23,900 bases of DNA from DASVNK01 sp964478815 (GTDB taxonomy: Bacteria; Verrucomicrobiota; Verrucomicrobiia; Limisphaerales; SXQI01), in contig CAYZKY010000101.1 in NCBI GenBank assembly GCA_964478815.1, positions 1 to 23,900 on the forward strand. Direction: 5' to 3'. A model generated the notes under the pieces. That model was given only the letters and a program-made list of their open reading frames with translations. It made no database searches and was not told the DNA's origin. Below are positions 8,055 through 14,935 of this stretch, in pieces. Numbering within the stretch: position 1 is the stretch's first letter; every line of letters begins with the position of its first letter. The position numbers and the translations under genes were made by a program.

Positions 8055-8103
8055 CCGCCAGGTAATCGAAAACCGAGGTTTCCACGTAAAGCTTCGGCTT
8101 CAT
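8041..8103 (-). pseudogene. N-terminal fragment of a PIN-domain (VapC-like) toxin gene
   Basis: From ATG 8103 the minus strand reads MKPKLYVETSVFDYLAARR, the characteristic first strand of a PIN nuclease with the first acidic residues (YVETS.F.YL.AR). After about 20 codons family likeness ends at the junction with the DUF4338-like fragment. The frame then runs through low-complexity Gly/Ala codons to a stop at 7957. The ATG overlaps the stop of the kinase fragment (ATGA). The normal small antitoxin gene upstream is missing. Confidence 0.6.
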
Positions 8104-8213
8104 TCCGTTGCATCAGCGTTCAAGCGCGTAACCCGCGCCCGCCACACCTCCCCCATCCCGCCCGCGCCGAGCCTGGCCAGCACCCGATAATGGCTGAGGG
8201 TTTCCCCGATCAC
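8100..8213 (-). pseudogene. Truncated 5' end of a Ser/Thr protein kinase gene (copy B)
   Basis: From a GTG at 8213 the minus strand reads VIGETLSHYRVLARLGAGGM, then GEVWRARVTRLN. It thus includes a complete glycine-rich P-loop (LGAGGMGEVW) of a PknB-type kinase. It breaks to ADATE and a stop that overlaps the PIN start codon. The catalytic lysine region and everything beyond are lost. An in-frame stop lies shortly upstream, so GTG is the only plausible start. Confidence 0.7.
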
Positions 8214-8254
8214 GCCCCGACTCTGCCCAAACCATCACCTCGGTTCAAGCGCCC
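8159..8254 (-). repeat. 96-bp direct repeat, copy B
   Basis: Same orientation as 3825-3920 and identical at 95 of 96 positions. In this copy the kinase homology runs on past the repeat edge, so it is closer to the original gene than copy A. Confidence 0.95.
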
Positions 8255-8571
8255 GCCCTTATTTGGCAGAGCGGCCCTCTCTGCAGCTTGGCTGCCTCGT
8301 TCAGTTCATTCCTACCCCAGCAGCCTGTCAGACACAGGCTCTCAAGGCGCGGGAACGTGGGGCTGGAAGGAAGCGTCGCCCTGGTCTGCCAGGGCCTGCC
8401 GACCGGCGGGAGCGGTTGCGCCCCGCGTTGCCGGAGCAAGACACGCAGCTTCATTTCCAGTTCGCTCACCGGTTGCGGCCCGGGCGGCTGATGAGGAACC
8501 GCTCGTTCGCCGCCACTCGTTTGCCGCCGCTTGCCAAGGCTGCGTGCGGGTCTTAGCTTCCGGTTCAGCGT
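8255..8571. other. Hairpin-rich intergenic stretch upstream of ctpA
   Basis: No credible gene is seen. Several perfect inverted repeats follow one another: GCAGAG/CTCTGC (8266-8284), GCAGC/GCTGC (8283-8295), AGCCTGT/ACAGGCT (8322-8340), GCCCTGG/CCAGGGC with a TCTG loop (8378-8395) and CCGGC/GCCGG (8403-8434). This density suggests a structured RNA or a cluster of palindromic repeats. The last ~130 bases before ATG 8572 hold no evident promoter. Confidence 0.5.
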
Positions 8572-9894
8572 ATGAAGAAACGGGTGCTTTATATTTGCCT
8601 GACCACCGCCTTGGCGCTCAACGTCCTGATCGGAGCGCAGATCTATCAGGCCAATGCCCAGGCGGCCGAGAAGGAGAATGTCTACCAGCAGGTGGAAATC
8701 TTCATGCGCGTCCTCGAACGGGTGCGCCAGGACTACGTCGAGGGGGACAAGGTCAATTACCGCGATCTGATCCAGTCGGCCATGCGCGGGATGCTGAGCA
8801 CGCTGGATCCGCACAGCGAATTTCTCGAGCCGCAGAAGGCCACCGATTTGCGCAACGAAACCGAAGGCGCGTTCGGCGGCGTGGGCATTGTCGTCGGGCT
8901 GCGCGACAACGTGCTGACCGTCGTCTCCCCGATGGAGGACAGCCCGGCTTTCAAGGCGGGCATCCTGGCCGGCGACAAGATCGTGCGCATCGACGGCCGC
9001 AACTCCGAGCGGGTCACCCTGCCCGAAGCGGTCAAAAAACTCCGCGGCGAGCCGGGCAGCGATGTCACCCTGGGCATCCTCCGCCCGGGCACGACGGTGA
9101 TCAAGGATTACACGCTGACCCGCTCGACGATCAAGGTCAACACGGTCAAGGACGAGAATGGCCGCTCCGAATACCCGCTGGGAGAGGACAAGATCGGCTA
9201 TCTGCGCATCACCCAGTTCGGCGAGCATACCTTCGAAGAGTTCGAGACGGCCCTCAAGAAAATGGACAAGCAGGGCATGCAAGGGCTCGTGATCGATCTG
9301 CGCAACAACCCGGGCGGACTGCTCGATCAGGCGGTGAAGATTTGCGACGTCTTCCTGCCGCGGAATCAGTTGATCGTTTCCACCGAAGGCCGTTCCCCGC
9401 GGGCGGGCTCGCAAAGTTACAAGGCGACGGGCCGGGATCGTTACCCGAAGGTCACCCTGGCCGTGCTCGTGAATAACGGGAGTGCCAGCGCGTCGGAAAT
9501 CGTCTCGGGCTGCCTCCAGGATGTCGGCCGCGCCTTCGTCGTGGGCGAGCAGACCTTCGGCAAGGGTTCCGTGCAGAGCATCATGCCGCTGGAGGATGGC
9601 TCGGCCTTGCGCTTGACCACCGCGAAGTATTACACGCCCAGCCACAAGGTCATTCACGAAAAAGGGATCACGCCCGATGCGATCGTGACCATGTCTCCCG
9701 AAGAGGAGGAAGCGCTCTATCTCAAGCGGCTGCCCGGCGGCCTCGATGGCCTGGACGACGAATTGCGCGACCGGATCGAGAGCGTGCGCGACGTCCAGCT
9801 CGATCGCGCGCGGGATTTCCTCAAGGGCGGGATTATCTATCGCGAGCGCGCCGAACGGCTCGGCCCGAAGCAGCTCGCCGCGCAGAAGGAATAA
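8572..9894 (+). CDS. ctpA: C-terminal processing peptidase, S41 family (CtpA-like)
   Basis: The protein has 440 residues, normal for a carboxy-terminal protease. An N-terminal signal or anchor (LYICLTTALALNVLIGAQIY) places it in the periplasm. A helical segment with STLDPHSEFLEPQ follows, then a PDZ domain (about 90-180; GIVVGLRDNVLTVVSPMEDS, AGILAGDKIVRIDG). The protease core contains IGYLRITQF and LVIDLRNNPGGLL. The serine motif NNGSASASEIVSG (around residues 302-313) and the general-base lysine K331 in TFGKGSVQ form the Ser/Lys dyad. It would trim or degrade envelope proteins at their C-termini. tsaD starts two bases after the stop, so the pair is cotranscribed, though a functional link is not obvious. 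Confidence 0.95.
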   Translation: MKKRVLYICLTTALALNVLIGAQIYQANAQAAEKENVYQQVEIFMRVLERVRQDYVEGDKVNYRDLIQSAMRGMLSTLDPHSEFLEPQKATDLRNETEGAFGGVGIVVGLRDNVLTVVSPMEDSPAFKAGILAGDKIVRIDGRNSERVTLPEAVKKLRGEPGSDVTLGILRPGTTVIKDYTLTRSTIKVNTVKDENGRSEYPLGEDKIGYLRITQFGEHTFEEFETALKKMDKQGMQGLVIDLRNNPGGLLDQAVKICDVFLPRNQLIVSTEGRSPRAGSQSYKATGRDRYPKVTLAVLVNNGSASASEIVSGCLQDVGRAFVVGEQTFGKGSVQSIMPLEDGSALRLTTAKYYTPSHKVIHEKGITPDAIVTMSPEEEEALYLKRLPGGLDGLDDELRDRIESVRDVQLDRARDFLKGGIIYRERAERLGPKQLAAQKE

Positions 9895-9896
9895 GA

Positions 9897-10910
9897 GTGC
9901 TGCTGCTGGCACTCGAAACGTCCTGCGACGAAACGAGCGCGGCGGTCGTGCGGAACGGCACGATCCTCGCCAACATCGTTTCCTCCCAAATCGCCACGCA
10001 CGCCGAATACGGCGGCATTGTCCCCGAACTGGCCACGCGCGAGCATTTGCGCAACCTGTTGCCGGTGGCCCGGGCGGCGCTTGCCGAAGCCGGCGTTCGG
10101 CAAACGGAACTCGAAGCAGTGGCCGCCACGCTGGGGCCGGGCCTGCCGGCGGCCTTGCTGGCCGGCGTGCAATTCGCCCAGGCGCTGGCCCTCGCGCTCG
10201 AACGCCCGTTTCTCGGCGTGCATCATCATGAGGCGCACCTCTACTCCCCCTGGATTCGCGAGCGGCGCGCGCAGTTCGAATCGTTCGCGCCGAACGTCTC
10301 CTTGATCGTCAGCGGCGGCCACACCCTGCTCGTGCATGTGAAGGGAGAGCTGGATCACCGGGTGCTGGGCGGCACGCTCGACGACGCCGCCGGCGAGTGC
10401 TTCGATAAAACGGCCAAGCTCATCGGCCTGCCGTATCCCGGCGGGCCCGCCATGGATCGCCTGGCGGGCGAGGGCAACCCGGAGGCTTACGATTTTCCGC
10501 GCCCGCTCCTGGCCGATCCGAATCTCGATTTCAGTTTTAGCGGCCTCAAAACGTCGGTGCGGTACTTCTTGCGCGACCACCCCGAAATCCTGGAAACCGC
10601 CCGCCCGCTGCGCGATCTGTGCGCGAGCGTCCAGGCCGCCATCGTGGAAGTACTCGCCACCAAGACCCTCCGGGCCGCGCGCCGTTGGCGCGTCGGGACG
10701 ATCACGGCCTCGGGCGGCGTCACCTGCAACCGGGCCTTGCGGGCGCGCCTGCAACAGGAGTGCGCGCGGCACGGCCTGCACCTGCGCCTCGCCGAACCCA
10801 CTCTCTGCACGGACAATGCCGGCATGATCGGCATCCTCGCCGAGCGCAAATTGCAGCGCGGCGAAACCACGCCGCTGGATGCCTCTCCGAAACCTTCCTG
10901 GAGTCTGTGA
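9897..10910 (+). CDS. tsaD: tRNA N6-adenosine threonylcarbamoyltransferase TsaD
   Basis: The protein has 337 residues, full length for the Kae1/TsaD family. It transfers the threonylcarbamoyl group to A37 of ANN-decoding tRNAs in the cytoplasm, together with TsaB and TsaE, which are not in this window. Seen motifs: ALETSCDETSAAVV at the start, EYGGIVPELATREH, the metal-binding VHHHEAHLYSPW, SGGHTLLV, GGTLDDAAGECFDKTAKLIG, FSGLKTSVRYF, ASGGVTCNRALR and CTDNAGMIG. The start is GTG 9897. An AGAAGGA sequence inside the end of ctpA gives a good ribosome site about seven bases upstream, so translation is probably coupled to ctpA. It ends convergent with pstB with 81 bases between and no evident terminator. 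Confidence 0.97.
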   Translation: MLLLALETSCDETSAAVVRNGTILANIVSSQIATHAEYGGIVPELATREHLRNLLPVARAALAEAGVRQTELEAVAATLGPGLPAALLAGVQFAQALALALERPFLGVHHHEAHLYSPWIRERRAQFESFAPNVSLIVSGGHTLLVHVKGELDHRVLGGTLDDAAGECFDKTAKLIGLPYPGGPAMDRLAGEGNPEAYDFPRPLLADPNLDFSFSGLKTSVRYFLRDHPEILETARPLRDLCASVQAAIVEVLATKTLRAARRWRVGTITASGGVTCNRALRARLQQECARHGLHLRLAEPTLCTDNAGMIGILAERKLQRGETTPLDASPKPSWSL

Positions 10911-10991
10911 CTGGCACCGCGCCCGCGCTGTCCGCAGCCCAATCCAATAACCAACAGGCGCGCGAAACGCACTCGCGAAACAGGAGAAATG

Positions 10992-11732
10992 TTACGCCGG
11001 AACGCCCGCCATTTTCGCCGGCGGGGGGCCGCACCGAACGATCTCGCCCGCCCCCTCGCGCAACTCCAGCGTGGCGACCGTATCGGCCAGCCGGGCCGCC
11101 TGCTCGTGATTGTGCGTGACGAGGACGATCGTGCGCCGCGCCTTCAGGCGGAGGATCAAATCTTCGATCAAGCCGGTCGAAGCCGGATCCAGCGCGCTGG
11201 TCGGTTCGTCCATCAGGATGATTTCGGGATCGACAGCCAGGGTGCGGGCCAGGCAAAGCCGCTGTTGCTGCCCCACCGAAAGTTTCGTGGCCGGTTCGTG
11301 CAGGCGATGCTTCACCTCGTCCCACAACGCGGCTTCCACGAGGGCGCGTTCCGCGATCCCCAGCCACGCCGCGCGCGGATGCCGCCCGAGGTGCCGCACG
11401 CCGAAGAGGACGTTCTTGTGAATCGACATCGGAAACACCACCGGCTGCTGAAAGAGAATGCCGACCCGGGCGCGCAACGCGTCCACATCCACTTGTCGGC
11501 CGAAAATGGACTCGTCGTCGAGAAGGATGTCCCCCTCGAGGCGCAATCCGGCGTCCAGCTCGACGAGGCGGTTCAGGCAGCGCAGGAGCGTAGACTTTCC
11601 GGCGCCGGATGGGCCGATAATGCCGAAGACCTGCCCCGCCTCGATCCGCAGGGAGACCTCGCGCAACAGCATCCGCCGCCCGGCGTAAACGCTCAGGCCG
11701 CGTGTCTCGATCACTCCCCGCCGCGCGTTCAT
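10992..11732 (-). CDS. pstB: Phosphate ABC transporter ATP-binding protein PstB
   Basis: The protein has 246 residues, slightly shorter than usual (~250-260). Walker A is GPSGAGKST, the Q-loop region is VGILFQQPVVFPMSIHKNV (typical of PstB), Walker B is IILMDEPTSALDP and the switch His lies in LVTHNHEQAARLAD. The ABC signature reads LSVGQQQR rather than the usual LSGGQQQR. It powers phosphate import by the PstC/PstA channel at the inner face of the membrane. Its ATG overlaps the pstA stop by four bases, showing translational coupling. It is the last gene of the operon; no phoU follows. Confidence 0.95.
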   Translation of the reverse strand: MNARRGVIETRGLSVYAGRRMLLREVSLRIEAGQVFGIIGPSGAGKSTLLRCLNRLVELDAGLRLEGDILLDDESIFGRQVDVDALRARVGILFQQPVVFPMSIHKNVLFGVRHLGRHPRAAWLGIAERALVEAALWDEVKHRLHEPATKLSVGQQQRLCLARTLAVDPEIILMDEPTSALDPASTGLIEDLILRLKARRTIVLVTHNHEQAARLADTVATLELREGAGEIVRCGPPPAKMAGVPA

Positions 11733-12577
11733 CGCCGCGCCTCCTCATGAATCCGCAGCCGCGCCGGCAACGCGGCCAGGCTCAGCCCGAGCACCAGCGC
11801 CAGCAGCACCAGCGCCGCCCCCCAAACCTTCGCTCCCACCGCCGGATCGAAGGAATCCTGCGACAACACGAAGATGTGATACGGCAGCGTCAATACCGGG
11901 CTGTCCTTGATTCCGCTGGGCAGGGTCGCGCCCGCGAAAATCGTGGCCGTGAACATGATCGGAGCCGTCTCCCCCGCCGCCCGCGCCAGGCCGAGCAGCG
12001 ATCCCGTCACCAGTCCGCTCGCGCATTGCGGCAGCACGATCGACCACACGATCTGCGCCTGGCTCAGCCCCAGCCCCGCGCCAGCCTCGACATACCGTTT
12101 CGGCAGCGCCTGAATCCGTTCGACGAGCGAGAGCGCCAGCACCGGCACGATCATCAATCCCAGCAGCAACCCACCCGTGAGCCACGATTTCCCCCAGCCC
12201 AGATACTTCACGAACACGATCAGCCCGAACAATCCGAACAGGATCGACGGCACGCAATTGAGCAGCGAGAGCATCGTCCACACCCGTTCCCTGGCCCGCT
12301 CCGTGCGCAGGTAAACGCCATGCAGCAAGGCCACGCTGGTGGCGATCGGAATGCCGATCGCCAGGGCCGTCGCGATCAACAGCAACGTTCCGGCGATATT
12401 GTAAAAAACGCCTCCGGCCGCGCCCACCAACCGGACTTGCTCGGTGATAAAACTCCAGGAGATGGCCGAACCCCCGCGCCAGACCAGCGCCGCGATCAGC
12501 GCGAGGATCACCCCGATGGACACAACGGCGCACGCCGCCGTGAGCGCCGCTACCATTCCATTAACGATCCGCCGCAT
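11729..12577 (-). CDS. pstA: Phosphate ABC transporter permease PstA
   Basis: The protein has 282 residues with about six membrane segments. The cytoplasmic EAA loop that contacts PstB is visible as RYVEAGAGLGLSQAQIVWSI followed by VLPQCASGLVTGSLLGLARAAGETAPIMFTA, which is characteristic of PstA. It forms the phosphate channel with PstC. Its start lies 17 bases inside the end of pstC and its end overlaps pstB by four bases, so the three genes are translated as a coupled set. Confidence 0.95.
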   Translation of the reverse strand: MRRIVNGMVAALTAACAVVSIGVILALIAALVWRGGSAISWSFITEQVRLVGAAGGVFYNIAGTLLLIATALAIGIPIATSVALLHGVYLRTERARERVWTMLSLLNCVPSILFGLFGLIVFVKYLGWGKSWLTGGLLLGLMIVPVLALSLVERIQALPKRYVEAGAGLGLSQAQIVWSIVLPQCASGLVTGSLLGLARAAGETAPIMFTATIFAGATLPSGIKDSPVLTLPYHIFVLSQDSFDPAVGAKVWGAALVLLALVLGLSLAALPARLRIHEEARR

Positions 12578-13493
12578 GCAGCTCCGTTCGCATCAGCCGT
12601 ACCCCGGCCAGGGTGAGCCCACCCGCCAGCAGCAAGAGCGTGAGGCTCAATCCCAGCATCGCGGCCCAATGCAGCGGGTCGCCATACGCGAGATTCGTTT
12701 CCGCGCTGACGAGCTTGCTCGTGAGGGTCTGGCTCGCTTCGATCAGGGGTCGCAGCGAAAACAAATTCGCCGGCCACTGGTTATCCTGCCGGCCGATCAC
12801 CATGAAGACCGCGATCCCCTCCCCCAGCGCGCGGCCCAGGGCCAGCAGCAGTGCCGCTATTATCCCGCGCCACGCTTGCGGCAGCGCCACCGAAAAGACC
12901 GCCTCGGCCCGCGTCAGCCCAAGGCCGCGCGCGGCCTGCCGTTGGGCGGAGGGCACGCCCGCCAGCGCGTCGTCGCTTAGCGTAATGATCGTCGGCAGGA
13001 TCATGACGGCCAGCAGCAGCCCGGCCGTCAGCAAAGTGTCGCCGCTCAGCGGATCGAAGGGTTGCAGCGCCCGATAAACCCACTCGCGCAGAAAGAGTAT
13101 GCCGAGCAGCCCGTAAATCACGGAAGGCACTCCGGCCAGAAGTTCCACGGCCGCCTTGGCCGGCAGCCGCCAGCGGCGGGGCAGGATCTCGCCGATGAAA
13201 ATCGCCGCTCCCAGCCCGATCGGCCCCGCCACCAGGACTGCCACCGCGCAGACGCCAAACGTCCCATAAATCATCGCCAGAGCCCCAAACTCTTGTTGGC
13301 GATAAAACCAGCGGTCTCCGGTCAGAAAGCCCACCCCGGCGTGTTGCCAGACCGGCAGGCTCTGCCACAAAAAGAGCAGCGCCATCGCCGCCAGAAAGCC
13401 CAAGGCCAGCACGGAAAATCCGTAGGAGGCGAAGCGTGTCCAGCCGCCGGACCACATCAGGCGAAACCGCGCCGTTTTCCGTGCATCGCTCAT
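12561..13493 (-). CDS. pstC: Phosphate ABC transporter permease PstC
   Basis: The protein has 310 residues and is hydrophobic with about six membrane helices. The EAA loop reads VPSAQRQAARGLGLTRAEAV then LPQAWRGIIAALLLALGRALGEGIAV, and the family segment ELLAGVPSVIYGLLGILFL is present. A periplasmic insert with FLTGDRWFYRQQEFGALAMIYGT sits after the first helix, typical for PstC. It starts 19 bases after the pstS stop and overlaps pstA. Confidence 0.95.
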   Translation of the reverse strand: MSDARKTARFRLMWSGGWTRFASYGFSVLALGFLAAMALLFLWQSLPVWQHAGVGFLTGDRWFYRQQEFGALAMIYGTFGVCAVAVLVAGPIGLGAAIFIGEILPRRWRLPAKAAVELLAGVPSVIYGLLGILFLREWVYRALQPFDPLSGDTLLTAGLLLAVMILPTIITLSDDALAGVPSAQRQAARGLGLTRAEAVFSVALPQAWRGIIAALLLALGRALGEGIAVFMVIGRQDNQWPANLFSLRPLIEASQTLTSKLVSAETNLAYGDPLHWAAMLGLSLTLLLLAGGLTLAGVRLMRTELHAADR

Positions 13494-13512
13494 CGAACCG
13501 TTCCGACAAATC

Positions 13513-14373
13513 TCACGGTCGGGACTGGAGCTGATCGAGCGAGAGGTAGCCGTGCTTGCGAACGAGGGCCTGGCCGCGTTCGCCCAGCAGAAAATCGATC
13601 AACGCCTTAGCGTCGCCGGCCGGCTCGCCATTCGTCAGCACGAACAAGGGCCGGCTCAGGGGATACTTCCGCTGGCTGATGTTCTCCGGCGTCGGAGCCA
13701 CCGCTTCCCCCGAGTCCGCCAAGATCGCCAGCGCGAAAACGCTCTTGCCGTCGGCCCACGAGGCCGAAAGTTGGGAAAGCCCTCCGCGGGTCGAGGCCAC
13801 CTTGTTGCGCGTTTCTTCATTGCCGCCCACTTCAGGGAAACTCACGGCCGGGGCCTTCCGGCTGTCGCCATAAAGCCAGTGTGTAAAGACCTCCCAGGTG
13901 CCTCGTCCCGGTTCCTTGTTGAAGAAAGCCACGCGCCGGTCCGGCCCTCCCGCCCCTTTCCAGTTCTTGATCCGGCCCTCGTAAATGTCCCGCAACTGCT
14001 GCTTGCTCAGCGCCTTCACGCCGCCCTCCCAGACATCGCGGGACACCACCATCGCCACCGCATCCTCCCCGATATGAACCTCCTTGAACTGAACTTTCGG
14101 ATACTTGTTGCGATCCGCCTCGCTGACGTGCTTGGAAATCATGCCCACCTCCACCAGCCCATCGCCCAGCATCGAAATGCCCCCGGCGCTGCCGCCCTGG
14201 GTATCGATCCGAATGTCCATCTTCCGCTCGGCCCGGAGGATTTCCGCCGCCTCCGCCACCGGCAGATTGACCGTGGTGGAACCGTTGATCTTCAGCGCCG
14301 CCGCCCGTGCCAATGGCACGCCGAGCGCCAGCATCAGTCCGCCAACCCACAGCAGGCCGGATATCGATCGCAT
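13513..14373 (-). CDS. pstS: Periplasmic phosphate-binding protein PstS
   Basis: The protein has 286 residues from ATG 14373. The signal peptide is MRSISGLLWVGGLMLALGVP then LARA, cleaved before ALK. The mature protein begins KINGSTTVNLPVAEA and contains IDTQGGSAGGISML and the phosphate-site region NKEPGRGTWEVF. It captures phosphate in the periplasm and delivers it to PstCA. An ATG six codons upstream (14391) is possible; I chose 14373 because AGTAGGG sits at ribosome-site distance before it and the signal peptide then starts normally. It is the first gene of pstSCAB. The 245 bases upstream hold a pair of adjacent palindromes but no convincing Pho box. Confidence 0.93.
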   Translation of the reverse strand: MRSISGLLWVGGLMLALGVPLARAAALKINGSTTVNLPVAEAAEILRAERKMDIRIDTQGGSAGGISMLGDGLVEVGMISKHVSEADRNKYPKVQFKEVHIGEDAVAMVVSRDVWEGGVKALSKQQLRDIYEGRIKNWKGAGGPDRRVAFFNKEPGRGTWEVFTHWLYGDSRKAPAVSFPEVGGNEETRNKVASTRGGLSQLSASWADGKSVFALAILADSGEAVAPTPENISQRKYPLSRPLFVLTNGEPAGDAKALIDFLLGERGQALVRKHGYLSLDQLQSRP

Positions 14374-14489
14374 AGTTGCCCTACTATGCATATGACAATT
14401 TGCCTCGCCAAGCCGTAACTCCGCGCCGGGAGACGAACGGGCCAGGACGAACGCATCGAAACTCGCCGGATTCTACGGCGTTCTGGGTA

Positions 14490-14534
14490 GGACAGACGCC
14501 CTCGTCTGTCCCGTTCGGGCGCCTCGCCCGAACG
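14490..14534. repeat. Twin palindromic (REP/BIME-like) element
   Basis: Two perfect hairpins stand back to back. GGACAGACG/CGTCTGTCC (14490-14511) has a 9-bp stem and a CCCT loop. CGTTCGGGCG/CGCCCGAACG (14512-14534) has a 10-bp stem and a CCT loop. No T-run follows on either strand, so it is not a plain terminator. It lies between the arsR-like gene and pstS, both read leftward, and could stabilise or attenuate a joint transcript. Confidence 0.8.
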
Positions 14535-14618
14535 TTCGCTCTGAAACAGGAGGCTTCTCCGGGGATTTTCGATGCGTTTGCCTTGGCCATCACTCCGGGC
14601 CGGAAGGCGAACCCGCGC

Positions 14619-14924
14619 CTATTTCGGCAGCTTTTCCAGGCGGAAGGTGCAGCAGCCCAGGTCGAGCACGTTCGAATTCGCCGCCACCTGGTCTTTCAGG
14701 GAGGGAACGATCGAGTAGAGCCGTTGCTTGCCGCTCTTTTGGACATCCAGCAAACCGGCTTCGCGCATCACCCGCAGATGCTTCGAAACGTTATACTGCG
14801 AAACCTCGAGGCGCTCGGAGATCTCCGTCACGCCCATCGGCTTCTTGAAGAGCAGCCGCACGATGCGCAGGCGGGTTTCCTCGCCCAGCGCTTTCAGTGC
14901 CGATATGCAGTCCACTCCGGTCAT
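14619..14924 (-). CDS. ArsR/SmtB-family winged-helix regulator
   Basis: The protein has 101 residues from ATG 14924. The winged helix-turn-helix reads ALGEETRLRIVRLL, then VTEISERLEVSQYNVSKHLR as the DNA-reading helices and SGKQRLYSIV as the wing. The classic ELCVCDL metal site in helix 3 is absent. Cysteines are Cys6 near the N-terminus and a Cys91-Cys92 pair near the C-terminus (LGCCTFRL), which could sense thiols, persulfide, metal or an Fe-S cluster; which one is open. The gene begins 11 bases after the cysteine desulfurase stop, so the two form an operon. That context fits a sulfur-related regulator, perhaps acting on its own operon. It lies upstream of pstSCAB in the same direction, separated by the twin palindrome. 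Confidence 0.88.
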   Translation of the reverse strand: MTGVDCISALKALGEETRLRIVRLLFKKPMGVTEISERLEVSQYNVSKHLRVMREAGLLDVQKSGKQRLYSIVPSLKDQVAANSNVLDLGCCTFRLEKLPK

Positions 14925-14935
14925 CGCGCACGAGC

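Noticed and set aside
8263..8556. 97-residue plus-strand ORF upstream of ctpA
   Set aside because: No recognisable family, Arg/Pro-rich composition, and it coincides with the hairpin run.
5589..9476. 1295-residue plus-strand ORF
   Set aside because: It is an out-of-frame shadow of the DUF6288-like and ctpA genes in GC-rich DNA. Only its short middle part near 7863-8054 has a real, relic, similarity.
8245..9912. 555-residue minus-strand ORF
   Set aside because: Antisense to ctpA, which has all catalytic motifs on the plus strand.
14391..14397. TGTCATA half-site as a Pho box before pstS
   Set aside because: Only one half-site is present, with no second copy 11 bases on, and it lies too close to the start codon.
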